In this document: positions 25,657-33,371 of the stretch, in pieces
Layout of the letters: each line of letters opens with the position of its first letter
Position numbering within the stretch: position 1 is the first letter of the stretch
Assembly (NCBI RefSeq): GCF_026712185.1
Contig: NZ_JAPPUX010000005.1
Span: 1-64,000 of the forward strand
From: Nocardioides pini
GTDB lineage: Bacteria > Actinomycetota > Actinomycetes > Propionibacteriales > Nocardioidaceae
Direction of reading: 5' to 3'
DNA length: 64,000 nt
Notes under the pieces: model-generated
Databases searched by the model: none
The model's input: only the letters and a program-made list of their open reading frames with translations
Told to the model about the DNA's origin: nothing
Position numbers and translations under genes: made by a program

Positions 25657-27461
25657 CAGACCTCTTCGAGCCGGTCGACGCCACCGACGCGCGCCTCGCG
25701 CTCGGCGCCACCGGGCTGCTCGGGGCGTTCAACGCCGCGGGCGTGCTGACGAGCGCCGACGTACACGTCGCGAGCGCCCTCGGCCGACTGGGGCGCGAGA
25801 GCGACGAGCGGGTGCTGCTCGCGGTCGCCCTGGCCGTGCGCGCGGTGCGCGGCGGGTCGGTCTGCGTCGACCTCGCGACCGTGGCCGACCCGCCCGACCT
25901 GCCCTGGCCCGAGGCCGAGGAGTGGTCGGTCGCCGTCGCCGCCAGCACGCTGGTGGCGACGGGCATGGTCCGCTGGGACAACGACCTCCTCTACCTCGAC
26001 CGCTACCACGAGCAGGAGACCCAGGTCGTCGACGACCTGCTGTCGCGCGCCGCCACCACGCCCGACCACGACCCCGCGCTGATGCGCGCCTCGCTCGAGC
26101 GCGTCGTGACCGCGATGCAGGCGGCCGCCGTCGCCGCCGGCCGCCCGCGCCCGTCCTACGACGAGCAGGTCGCGGCCTGCCTCGCCGCGGCCGGGCAGTG
26201 GACCACGGTGCTCACCGGCGGCCCGGGCACCGGCAAGACCACCGCCGTCGCGTCCCTGCTCGTCGGGCTGCTCGACCAGCACCCGGACGGGCTCCGGATC
26301 GCGCTGGCCGCCCCGACCGGCAAGGCGGCGGCCCGCCTGCAGCAGGCGGTGCACCAGGAGGCGGAGGCGTTCGAGGAGGCCGACCGCGTCCGCCTCGCCG
26401 GTGTGACGGCCTCGACCCTGCACCGGCTGCTGCGACCCGACCCGGGCAACTCCACCCGCTTCCGCCACCACCGCGGCAACCGGCTCCCCCACGACGTGGT
26501 CGTCGTGGACGAGTCGTCGATGGTGTCGCTCACCCAGATGGCGCGGCTGCTCGAGGCCGTGCGCCCCGACGCCCGGCTCGTGCTGGTGGGCGACCCCCAC
26601 CAGCTCTCATCCGTCGAGGCCGGCGCCGTGCTGAGCGACGTGGTCCGCGGGTTCCACGGCCGCGCCGACTCCCCGGTCGCGGCCCTCCGGTCGACGCACC
26701 GCTTCGGGCCGGAGATCCGCGCCTTGGCAGAGGCGTTGCGCACCGGCGACGCCGACGGCGCCATGGCGGTCCTGTCGGCGGGGCACGACGAGGTGGAGTG
26801 GGTCGACGACGCCGACCCCGCGCCCCGCATCCGCACGACCGCGCTCGACGCCGCCCTCGCCGTCCGTGACGCCGCCGAGCGGGGCGACGTCGCCGGCGCC
26901 CTCGCCGCCCTCGACCGCCACCGCCTGATCTGCGCCCACCGCGACGGCCCCTTCGGCGTACGCCACTGGAACCGTCGCATCGAGCACTGGCTCACCGCCG
27001 TCACCGGCGACCCGCTCCACGAGCGGGCCTACGTCGGCCGGCCGCTGCTGGTCACCGCCAACGACCACCAGCTCGGCGTCTACAACGGCGACAGCGGCGT
27101 GGTCGTGCTGACGCCGGCCGGACCGCGCGCGGTGATCGCCGCCAGCGACGGCCCCCGCGACCTCGCCACCTCGCGGCTCGGCGACGTCGAGACGATGCAC
27201 GCGATGACGATCCACAAGTCCCAGGGGTCGCAGGCCGACGTCGTCACCGTGCTACTGCCCGACGAGGACTCCCGGCTGCTGTCGCGCGAGCTCTTCTACA
27301 CCGCGGTCACGCGGGCGCGCTCGCAGGTGCGGGTGGTGGGGTCCGAGGCGGCGATCCGGGCGGCGATCGGCCGTCGTGCGCAGCGCGCGAGCGGGCTCGC
27401 CGTACGCCTCGCCGCGGCTCCCCGGCCGGGCGCCGGCACCGTCCCGCCGACGCGCACCTGA
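25653..27461 (+). CDS. recD: RecBCD exonuclease V subunit alpha (RecD, 5'-3' helicase)
   Basis: A 602-residue superfamily 1B helicase. An N-terminal helical interface domain spans about residues 1-165. Walker A is TGGPGTGKTTAVASLL (Lys195), Walker B is VVVVDESSMVSLTQM, then LVLVGDPHQLSSVEAGAVLSD, AMTIHKSQGSQADVVTVLLP and ELFYTAVTRAR. Length and motif order match RecD rather than RecD2. It is last in recC-recB-recD and translation is probably linked to recB through the small ORF between them. Confidence 0.95.
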   Translation: MTDLFEPVDATDARLALGATGLLGAFNAAGVLTSADVHVASALGRLGRESDERVLLAVALAVRAVRGGSVCVDLATVADPPDLPWPEAEEWSVAVAASTLVATGMVRWDNDLLYLDRYHEQETQVVDDLLSRAATTPDHDPALMRASLERVVTAMQAAAVAAGRPRPSYDEQVAACLAAAGQWTTVLTGGPGTGKTTAVASLLVGLLDQHPDGLRIALAAPTGKAAARLQQAVHQEAEAFEEADRVRLAGVTASTLHRLLRPDPGNSTRFRHHRGNRLPHDVVVVDESSMVSLTQMARLLEAVRPDARLVLVGDPHQLSSVEAGAVLSDVVRGFHGRADSPVAALRSTHRFGPEIRALAEALRTGDADGAMAVLSAGHDEVEWVDDADPAPRIRTTALDAALAVRDAAERGDVAGALAALDRHRLICAHRDGPFGVRHWNRRIEHWLTAVTGDPLHERAYVGRPLLVTANDHQLGVYNGDSGVVVLTPAGPRAVIAASDGPRDLATSRLGDVETMHAMTIHKSQGSQADVVTVLLPDEDSRLLSRELFYTAVTRARSQVRVVGSEAAIRAAIGRRAQRASGLAVRLAAAPRPGAGTVPPTRT

Positions 27462-27497
27462 AACGCCGACGACACAGATCACCGCTAGCCTCCTTGC

Positions 27498-28106
27498 ATG
27501 CCCTACCTGATGCGCGTCGAGCTCCCGGACGTCCCCGGGTCGCTGGGTCGCGTCGCGAGCGCCATCGGTGAGGCCGGCGGCGACATCGACGCCATCGAGA
27601 TCGTCGAGAAGCGCGACGGCTTCGCCGTCGACGACGTGCTCCTCGAGATGGCACCCGGCACCATGCCCGACTCCGTCGTCTCGGCCTGCAGCGTGCTCGA
27701 CGGCGTGAGCGTGCTCTGGATCAACCGCTACGCCGCCGGGGGCAACCTCTTCCTCGACCTCGAGGTGGTCGAGGCCCTCACCGAGGACCCGAGGTCCGCC
27801 CGCGACCGCCTGGTCGACCTGCTGCCCGTCGCCTTCCGCGTCGACTGGGCCGCCCGCGTCACGCCCGGCACCGACGGCGTGGGCGCCACGGTCGTCCACG
27901 CCACCGACGCCGCCCCGTCGGCGTACGACATCGAGCGGGTGCAGGCGCCGACCCGCCTGCCCGGTGACGACGTCTATGTCGAGTGCGCCGCACCCTTCGG
28001 GGACGACCTCGTCCTGATGGGTCGTCGCGGGGGTCCGGAGTTCCTCGACTCCGAGCTCGCGCGCCTCGAGCACCTCGTCGGCCTCGCGATGACCATCAGC
28101 CACTGA
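27498..28106 (+). CDS. Amino-acid-binding ACT-domain protein
   Basis: A 202-residue protein with an N-terminal ACT domain: YLMRVELPDVPGSLGRVASA, IGEAGGDIDAIEIVEK. The family binds small ligands, usually amino acids, to regulate enzymes or sense metabolites. The C-terminal half, about residues 80-200, is a GAF-like or second regulatory fold with no recognised motif. ATG at 27498, 36 bp after recD. Its own stop lies inside the first unit of a 31-bp tandem repeat. The regulated partner is not evident nearby. Confidence 0.75.
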   Translation: MPYLMRVELPDVPGSLGRVASAIGEAGGDIDAIEIVEKRDGFAVDDVLLEMAPGTMPDSVVSACSVLDGVSVLWINRYAAGGNLFLDLEVVEALTEDPRSARDRLVDLLPVAFRVDWAARVTPGTDGVGATVVHATDAAPSAYDIERVQAPTRLPGDDVYVECAAPFGDDLVLMGRRGGPEFLDSELARLEHLVGLAMTISH

Positions 28107-28194
28107 GCGCGAGGAAGCGCCCGGTCAGCGCGTCTTAGCGCGAGGAAGTGCCCGGTCAGCGCCTCGTAGCGCGAGGAAGTGCCCGGTCGGCGGG
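28106..28194. repeat. 31-bp tandem repeat, three copies
   Basis: Units start at 28106, 28137 and 28168; each begins AGCGCGAGGAAG, continues with a variable base, GCCCGGTCAGCG, and 6-7 variable bases. The third unit ends at 28194 just before the stop codon of the convergent MFS gene. The first unit begins in the stop codon of the ACT-domain gene. The array fills the whole convergent intergenic space. Function unknown; possible iterated transcription-termination or protein-binding site. Confidence 0.85.
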
Positions 28195-28195
28195 A

Positions 28196-29512
28196 TCAGG
28201 CAACGGACTTGATGCGGGTCACGAACACCGAGCCGAGGACGCAGAGGACGAAGCCGACGAGGTAGACGACGCCGTAGCCGAGCGACCAGCCGTCGCCCTG
28301 GGTGGCGACCGGGCCGCCGAGCTCGCGCACGACGACCAGGATGAGGCCGGCGATCGCGGGAGCGAGCACCTGCGGCAGCGCGGAGGCGATGTTGATGACG
28401 CCGAGGTCCTTGGCCCGGTCCCCGGCACCGGGCAGGACCTGGGTGATGAGCGCGAAGTCGACCGCCTGGTAGACGCCGAAACCCGCCCCCAGCACGACGG
28501 CGGCCAGCAGCGCGCCGGGCCAGTCCTGCCACAGGCCGAGCACGAGCGAGCTCGCTCCGATCAGCACCCCGGACCCGATCACGAAGACCTTGCGACGGCC
28601 CACGCGGTCGCTCCAGTGACCGACGACGACCGTGGTGGCGACCGTGCACACGCCGTAGATCAGCACGAGCGTGCCGAGCTTCGCGGTGGCGTCGTCGTCG
28701 CCGAACCCGAGGCCGTCGGTGAGGAAGTAGTAGAGGTAGTTGAGCGCGATCCAGTTGCCGAGGTTGACGAGCAGCCGGGTCAGCCACGCCCAGGCGAAGT
28801 CGGGGTGCTCGCGCGGCGACACCCAGAACGAGCGGACCAGCCGCCTCCAGTCCAGCGGGTCGAGCGGGTGGTCGGCCGGCAGCGCGAGGTCGCGGGAGCC
28901 GAGGAGGTACGGCACCGAGAGCAGCAGCATGACGACGGAGATCGTCAGGTAGCCCTGCGCGATCGAGCCGGTGACCTCCGCGATCTTGATGCCGAGGAGC
29001 ACGCCGACGGTGCCGGCGATGGCGACGAGGCCGCCGATGAGGCCGCGGCGCTCGACGGGCACCTGGTCGGGCACGGCCGCGACACCCCCGGCCCACGCGG
29101 CGTTGAGCGCGAGCTGCACGAGGCTCCAGGCGATGACCATCCACACGGCGGTCGTGGCGACCGAGAGCAGCAGCAGCGACGCGGCGCCGAGCACCACCCC
29201 GCCGAGGACCCACGGCACCCGGCGACCCAGGCGCGAGCGCGTACGGTCGCTGAACGCGCCCCACACCGGGTTGGCCACCATCGACACCGCGGCGCCGCTG
29301 AACAGGACGACCGCGAGCAGCGCCTCCTTGCTCATGCCGCCGGGCTCGGCGGCGGCGATCCGCTCGGCCTGCTGCGCGAGCAGCACCTGGATGGGCCCGA
29401 ACCACCCGGCCATCACGCCGAGGTTGAGCAGCACCAGCGCGCCGACCCAGCGCGCAGGCGGGTTGTCGACGGGCTCGTCGAAGGCCGAACGCGTCGGCAG
29501 GGTGGTCGTCAC
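28196..29512 (-). CDS. MFS transporter, GPH-like sugar/solute symporter
   Basis: A 438-residue, 12-TM major facilitator. The loop after TM2 is FSDRTRSRLGRRVPWVL, the D-R-(T)-R-S-R-x-G-R-R-x-P signature of the GPH (glycoside-pentoside-hexuronide:cation) and related groups. A second basic motif, GHWSDRVGRRKVF, lies after TM8. The GTG start at 29510-29512 is the first in-frame start. It is monocistronic and preceded by a GC-rich hairpin. The substrate is unknown, probably a sugar or glycoside taken up with a cation. Confidence 0.82.
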   Translation of the reverse strand: MTTTLPTRSAFDEPVDNPPARWVGALVLLNLGVMAGWFGPIQVLLAQQAERIAAAEPGGMSKEALLAVVLFSGAAVSMVANPVWGAFSDRTRSRLGRRVPWVLGGVVLGAASLLLLSVATTAVWMVIAWSLVQLALNAAWAGGVAAVPDQVPVERRGLIGGLVAIAGTVGVLLGIKIAEVTGSIAQGYLTISVVMLLLSVPYLLGSRDLALPADHPLDPLDWRRLVRSFWVSPREHPDFAWAWLTRLLVNLGNWIALNYLYYFLTDGLGFGDDDATAKLGTLVLIYGVCTVATTVVVGHWSDRVGRRKVFVIGSGVLIGASSLVLGLWQDWPGALLAAVVLGAGFGVYQAVDFALITQVLPGAGDRAKDLGVINIASALPQVLAPAIAGLILVVVRELGGPVATQGDGWSLGYGVVYLVGFVLCVLGSVFVTRIKSVA

Positions 29513-29567
29513 GGCGTCATTGTGGGGCCAACCGGTCGTGCGCGACAGCAGGTCCGGACCGGTGCGC

Positions 29568-29587
29568 GGCCGGGGGCCGACCCGGCC
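29568..29587 (-). terminator. GC-rich hairpin after the Ddn-like gene
   Basis: GGCCGGG (29568-29574) and CCCGGCC (29581-29587) form a 7-bp stem with a 6-nt loop, 20 bp beyond the stop of the minus-strand Ddn-like gene and before the MFS start. A weak terminator candidate; no T-tract. Confidence 0.35.
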
Positions 29588-29606
29588 CCGCCGCAGCCGG
29601 GCTGAG

Positions 29607-30047
29607 TCAGGCGCGCTCGAGGAGGAAGAGCGGGATCTGCCGGTCGGTCTTCTCCTGGTAGGAGGCGTACGTCGGCCACGTGGCGACGGCGTGCTCCCAC
29701 CAGTCGGCGCGCTCGTCGCCCTCCAGGATGCGTGCCTTGTAGAGGTGCCGCTCCGCGCCGTCCTGCAGTTCGACCTCGGGGTGGGCGACGAAGTTGTAGT
29801 ACCACTCGGGGTTGTCCGGGGCCCCGCCCTTGGAGGCGACCGCCAGGTAGGCGCCGTCCCGCTCCACCCGCATCACCGGGTTCTTGCGGAGGTTTCCCGA
29901 CTTCGCGCCGACGGACGTGATGACGACGATCGGGTACTTCGTGCCGGGCAGCGTGTTGGCCCTCTCACCGCCGGTGGCCTCGTACTCCTCCACCTGCTTG
30001 CGCACCCACTCGGCCTTGCTCGGGACATAGGTTCCATTCAGTGCCAT
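29607..30047 (-). CDS. Deazaflavin (F420)-dependent nitroreductase/quinone reductase, Ddn family
   Basis: A 146-residue split-barrel protein of the Ddn/FDOR-A family: MALNGTYVPSKAEWVRKQVE, IVVITSVGAKSGNLRKNPVM (the GAKSG-x-x-R-K F420-phosphate-binding motif), LAVASKGGAPDNPEWYYNFV and HPEVELQDG. Characterised members use F420H2 to reduce quinones (menaquinone) and nitroimidazoles. The ATG at 30045-30047 is chosen from the family N-terminus, since an upstream Arg-rich extension lacks it. It is divergent from menB, so a link to menaquinone redox cycling is an attractive inference. Confidence 0.9.
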   Translation of the reverse strand: MALNGTYVPSKAEWVRKQVEEYEATGGERANTLPGTKYPIVVITSVGAKSGNLRKNPVMRVERDGAYLAVASKGGAPDNPEWYYNFVAHPEVELQDGAERHLYKARILEGDERADWWEHAVATWPTYASYQEKTDRQIPLFLLERA

Positions 30048-30108
30048 GCGCGCCACAACACCACGCCGGCTGTGCCTCTTCCACACCCGCACGGATAGCC
30101 TCCGCCAC

Positions 30109-30192
30109 ATGAGTGAGCGCAGCGAGCGAGACATCAGACGCAGCGTGCCCAGTGCCTCATGCGCGCACGGAGCGAAGCGAGTACGCGCATGA
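30109..30192 (+). CDS. 27-residue leader ORF overlapping menB start
   Basis: ATG at 30109 opens MSERSERDIRRSVPSASCAH plus seven residues. The ORF stops at TGA 30190-30192, overlapping the menB ATG as ATGA. Its DNA contains GAGCGCAGCGAGCGAG and GGAGCGAAGCGAG, repeat-like sequences often seen in actinobacterial intergenic regions. It may be a translational-coupling leader, or simply non-coding repeat sequence. Confidence 0.3.
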   Translation: MSERSERDIRRSVPSASCAHGAKRVRA

Positions 30193-30193
30193 G
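30156..30193 (+). repeat. 10-bp inverted repeat enclosing the menB start codon
   Basis: CTCATGCGCG (30156-30165) and CGCGCATGAG (30184-30193) are perfectly complementary, with an 18-nt loop containing GGAGCGAAGCGAG. The right arm contains the menB start codon (30189-30191), and the purine-rich loop would hold its only ribosome-binding-like sequence. Folding in mRNA could limit menB initiation. Confidence 0.6.
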
Positions 30194-31133
30194 TGCGATC
30201 GCGGGTGTGAGCGAGATCTTCGACCCCGAGGCCTGGGACGCCGTGCCCGGCTTCGACGACCTCACCGACCTGACCTACCACCGCGCCCGCGAGCACGGCA
30301 CGGTCCGGATCGCCTTCGACCGGCCCGACGTGCTCAACGCGTTCCGGCCGCACACGGTCGACGAGCTGCTGCGCACGCTCGAGCACGCGCGCACGTCGGC
30401 CGACGTCGGCTGCGTGATCCTGACCGGCAACGGACCGAGCGCGAAGAACGGCAAGTGGGCCTTCTGCACGGGCGGTGACCAGCGCATCCGCGGCCGGGCC
30501 GGCTACCAGTACGAGGACACCTCCGCCGGCGCCGGCGACACCGGCGCGGAGGAGCCGAGCCCCATCGACAAGGCGAGGCTCGCCCGCCTCCACATCCTCG
30601 AGTGCCAGCGGCTGATCCGTTTCATGCCCAAGGTCGTCATCTGCGTCGTCCCCGGCTGGGCGGCCGGCGGCGGGCACAGCCTGCACGTCGTGGCCGACCT
30701 GACCCTCGCCAGCCGCGAGCACGCCCGCTTCAAGCAGACCGACGCCGACGTCGGCTCCTTCGACGGCGGCTACGGCTCGGCCTACCTCGCCCGCCAGGTC
30801 GGGCAGAAGTTCGCCCGCGAGATCTTCTTCCTCGCCGACGAGTACGACGCCGAGGACATGCACCGGATGGGTGCGGTCAACCGGGTCGTCGAGCACGCCG
30901 ACCTCGAGAAGGTCGCCCTCGACTGGGGCCGGAAGATCAACGGCAAGTCGCCGACCGCCCAGCGGATGCTGAAGTACTCCTTCAACCTGCTCGACGACGG
31001 GCTCGTCGGCCAGCAGCTCTTCGCCGGGGAGACGACCCGCCTCGCATACATGACCGACGAGGCCCAGGAGGGACGCGACCAGTTCCTCGAGAAGCGCGAG
31101 CCCGACTGGTCGCCCTACCCCTGGTACTACTGA
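30189..31133 (+). CDS. menB: 1,4-dihydroxy-2-naphthoyl-CoA synthase (MenB)
   Basis: A 314-residue crotonase-family enzyme that closes the second ring in menaquinone synthesis. Family features: VRIAFDRPDVLNAFRPHTVDELL, CVILTGNGPSAKNGKWAFCTGGDQ (the CoA-ester oxyanion region), VPGWAAGGGHSLHVVADLTLAS, and FKQTDADVGSFDGGYGSAYL, the MenB-specific active-site segment. It ends with EKREPDWSPYPWYY, the usual MenB C-terminus. No other men genes are in the window. The start lies within an inverted repeat and overlaps a short leader ORF. Confidence 0.95.
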   Translation: MSAIAGVSEIFDPEAWDAVPGFDDLTDLTYHRAREHGTVRIAFDRPDVLNAFRPHTVDELLRTLEHARTSADVGCVILTGNGPSAKNGKWAFCTGGDQRIRGRAGYQYEDTSAGAGDTGAEEPSPIDKARLARLHILECQRLIRFMPKVVICVVPGWAAGGGHSLHVVADLTLASREHARFKQTDADVGSFDGGYGSAYLARQVGQKFAREIFFLADEYDAEDMHRMGAVNRVVEHADLEKVALDWGRKINGKSPTAQRMLKYSFNLLDDGLVGQQLFAGETTRLAYMTDEAQEGRDQFLEKREPDWSPYPWYY

Positions 31134-31143
31134 GCGAGGTCCC

Positions 31144-32184
31144 TCAGCTCGTCGCCAGGCTCGTGTTGTCGATCTCCGGGTAGTGCTTGCGGATGTTCAC
31201 CTTGCGCTCGAGCTCGGCGATGATCGCGGGCGCGAAGTTCACCTCGTAGAGGCCGTGGGCGCTGCCGAGGCCGCCCGGGCTGAAGACGTTGATCTCCATC
31301 AGCTTGTCGCCGACGATGTCGAGGCCGACGAGGAACATCCCGTCGGCGACCAGCTTGGGGCGGACCACCTCGACCATCTCGAGCATGTCGTCGGTGACCT
31401 TGACCTTCTCGGCCTTGCCGCCGGCCGACATGTTGGAGCGGATGTCCTTGGTGGACGGCGTGCGCCGGAAGGCGGCGTACTCGCCGTCGACCATGAGCGG
31501 CTGGCCGTTCATCACGAACATCCGGACGTCACCCTTGGCCGCCTCGGGGAGGTACTCCTGGGCGACGACGTAGCCGTCGCGCGAGATGGCCTCGATGATC
31601 TGCTTGAGGTTGGGCGCCTCCTTGCGGTCGACGAGGAACACGCCCGCGCCCCCGGACCCCTGCAGCGGCTTGAGGACCGCCTTGCCGCCGAGGTCGGAGA
31701 TGAACTCCTCGATCATGTCCTCGTCGCGCGAGATCAGGGTGCGGGGGCGGACGATCTCGGGGAAGTGCTGGAAGTACGCCTTCGACAGCGCGTTGGCGAG
31801 GCTCGTCGGGTCGTTGACCACGAGCACCCCGCTCGAGGCGATCAGCTGCCCGAACGCCACGCCCGCGTTGTTGCGCCACGGGTCGGTCTCGGCGTCGTCG
31901 GCGGGGTCGTTGCGCAGCATCACCACGTCGAACTCGTCCATCCCGATGAGCTGCTCCACGTCGGGTTTCTGCACGTCGGCGAGGTGGCGCTCGAGGGAGC
32001 GGTACGACTTGGCGTGGCCGGCGCGCGCCTTGGTGCTCAACGACCCGTCGGGCTCGTAGGCGAAGTCGCCGATGCCCATGTACCAGGCCTCGTGGCCCAT
32101 CTCCTTCGCGGCCAGCGCGAGGCGGTTGGTCGTGTACTCCGCCTTCTCCGTCTCGATGTCGTTGACGACGAATCCGATCTTCAT
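31144..32184 (-). CDS. ATP-grasp ligase, glutathione-synthetase-like
   Basis: A 346-residue ATP-grasp enzyme resembling the GshB fold: MKIGFVVNDIETEKAEYTTN with LALAAKEMGHEAW at the N-terminus, ATP-binding KAVLKPLQGSGGAGVF, VVAQEYLPEAAKGDVRMFVM, and the Mg site GLDIVGDKLMEINVFSPGG. Such enzymes join a carboxylate to an amine via acyl-phosphate. It is the last of a three-gene operon; its ATG overlaps the stop of the QEGLA gene. No gamma-glutamylcysteine ligase is nearby, and actinobacteria generally use mycothiol. The substrate may therefore not be gamma-glutamylcysteine. Confidence 0.82.
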   Translation of the reverse strand: MKIGFVVNDIETEKAEYTTNRLALAAKEMGHEAWYMGIGDFAYEPDGSLSTKARAGHAKSYRSLERHLADVQKPDVEQLIGMDEFDVVMLRNDPADDAETDPWRNNAGVAFGQLIASSGVLVVNDPTSLANALSKAYFQHFPEIVRPRTLISRDEDMIEEFISDLGGKAVLKPLQGSGGAGVFLVDRKEAPNLKQIIEAISRDGYVVAQEYLPEAAKGDVRMFVMNGQPLMVDGEYAAFRRTPSTKDIRSNMSAGGKAEKVKVTDDMLEMVEVVRPKLVADGMFLVGLDIVGDKLMEINVFSPGGLGSAHGLYEVNFAPAIIAELERKVNIRKHYPEIDNTSLATS

Positions 32185-33371
32185 GCGGGTCCCTCCAGGA
32201 GTGTGCTGAGATCTTCGGTGCCGGCCGCGCGGGCGAGGTTGTCGTGCGTGGCCGGGTCGTGCAGGTATCGGGGCAGGACGCGGGGCGGTCGCAGCAGGCC
32301 GCGGGACTCGAGGTCGCCGATCAGCGGCAGGTCGCGGAGCGAGAACTTGCCGAGCCACAGCCGGTCGAGCGAGCCGCCCGAGCCGAGGTGCTCGAGCAGC
32401 TCGACGAGCCCGCGCAGGTAGATCGCGTCCTTGGTCATCCCACCGGAGCGGTAGACCCGCATCACGGTGGTCCACGCGCTGCCGCTGGGGAAGTCGTCGG
32501 CGACGAGCGCTTCGTGGGCCTCGGCGAACGTCGCCCCGGCGACGAGGCGGTGCACGGTGACGACCCGGCTCGCGAGCTGGCGCAGGCGGAAGGCGGTGAG
32601 GCCGCCGCAGGCGATCTCGGCGAGGACGGCGAGACCCTCCTGCGTCTCGTCGTAGCCGGCGAGACCCACGCCCATCACCTTGATGGGCTGGCGGCTGCCG
32701 TTGGCCTGTGTCACCAGGTGCGTGCCGACCTCGTGGTGCAGCAGCGCCTGCGCACGCGCCTGCTGGACCTTGGTCTCCGGGCCGATCAGGAGCACGTCGC
32801 CCGAGACCATCACGCCGTTGACGTCGGACCGGATCTCGGCGTGCATGTCGAGGTCGGGGTCCTGGTCGCGGTAGCGCGCGATCTCGGCCTCGGCGAGCTC
32901 GAGGAACGCCTCGGCGTCGAGCGCCTCGTCGGTGGGCTCGGTGCGGGTGATGCCGGCGAGCAGCGCCTCGGCCTGCGTGCGCAGCGACGGCGACACCCCG
33001 CCGTACAGCTCCACGCTCAACGGCAGGAAGTCCTCGGTGTCGCGCGCCTCCAGCATGTCGAGCTGCAGCTCCATCTCGCGGTGCTTGGCGCGCAGGAGCT
33101 GGCCGAGGACCGGGTCCTCGACGGCGGCGAGGTCGATGTCGTCGAGCTCGGCGCGCACGACGGCCGGGTCGGTCTCGAGCTCGCGGTAGGTGAACGGCGG
33201 CTCCGGCTCGCGACCCGCCAGGAAGTCCTCGCGCAGGTCGTCGGCGTCGACGGGCGTGATGTCGAGCAGGAAGCGGAAGCTCTGGGCGAGCAGCGCCAGA
33301 CGGTGGTCGACGGCCAGGTCGGCGGCGCTGAGCCCGTCGCCCGGCCGCGCTGGGTCGTCGCCCTCGGTCAC
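32181..33371 (-). CDS. QEGLA-motif (DUF1704) putative zinc peptidase
   Basis: A 396-residue protein of the family annotated as flavohemoglobin expression-modulating QEGLA motif protein. It has LLHHEVGTHLVTQANG (an HExxxH metal motif) and LAGYDETQEGLAVLAEIA, where the Glu-rich QEGLA motif follows as a third ligand. Eukaryotic relatives of this fold (MATCAP) are tyrosine carboxypeptidases, so bacterial members are plausible zinc carboxypeptidases. The GTG start at 33369-33371 overlaps the upstream stop (GTGA) and its own stop overlaps the ATP-grasp start, so all three genes are coupled. Biochemical function in bacteria is, to my knowledge, unproven. Confidence 0.82.
   Translation of the reverse strand: MTEGDDPARPGDGLSAADLAVDHRLALLAQSFRFLLDITPVDADDLREDFLAGREPEPPFTYRELETDPAVVRAELDDIDLAAVEDPVLGQLLRAKHREMELQLDMLEARDTEDFLPLSVELYGGVSPSLRTQAEALLAGITRTEPTDEALDAEAFLELAEAEIARYRDQDPDLDMHAEIRSDVNGVMVSGDVLLIGPETKVQQARAQALLHHEVGTHLVTQANGSRQPIKVMGVGLAGYDETQEGLAVLAEIACGGLTAFRLRQLASRVVTVHRLVAGATFAEAHEALVADDFPSGSAWTTVMRVYRSGGMTKDAIYLRGLVELLEHLGSGGSLDRLWLGKFSLRDLPLIGDLESRGLLRPPRVLPRYLHDPATHDNLARAAGTEDLSTLLEGPA

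Noticed and set aside
28106-28194. CRISPR array
   Set aside because: The 31-bp units are contiguous with only three copies and no unique spacers or cas genes, so this is a tandem repeat.
31144-32184. Annotation as genuine glutathione synthetase (gshB)
   Set aside because: No gshA partner nearby and an operon with a QEGLA peptidase and FGase-type hydrolase; kept as ATP-grasp ligase of unknown substrate.
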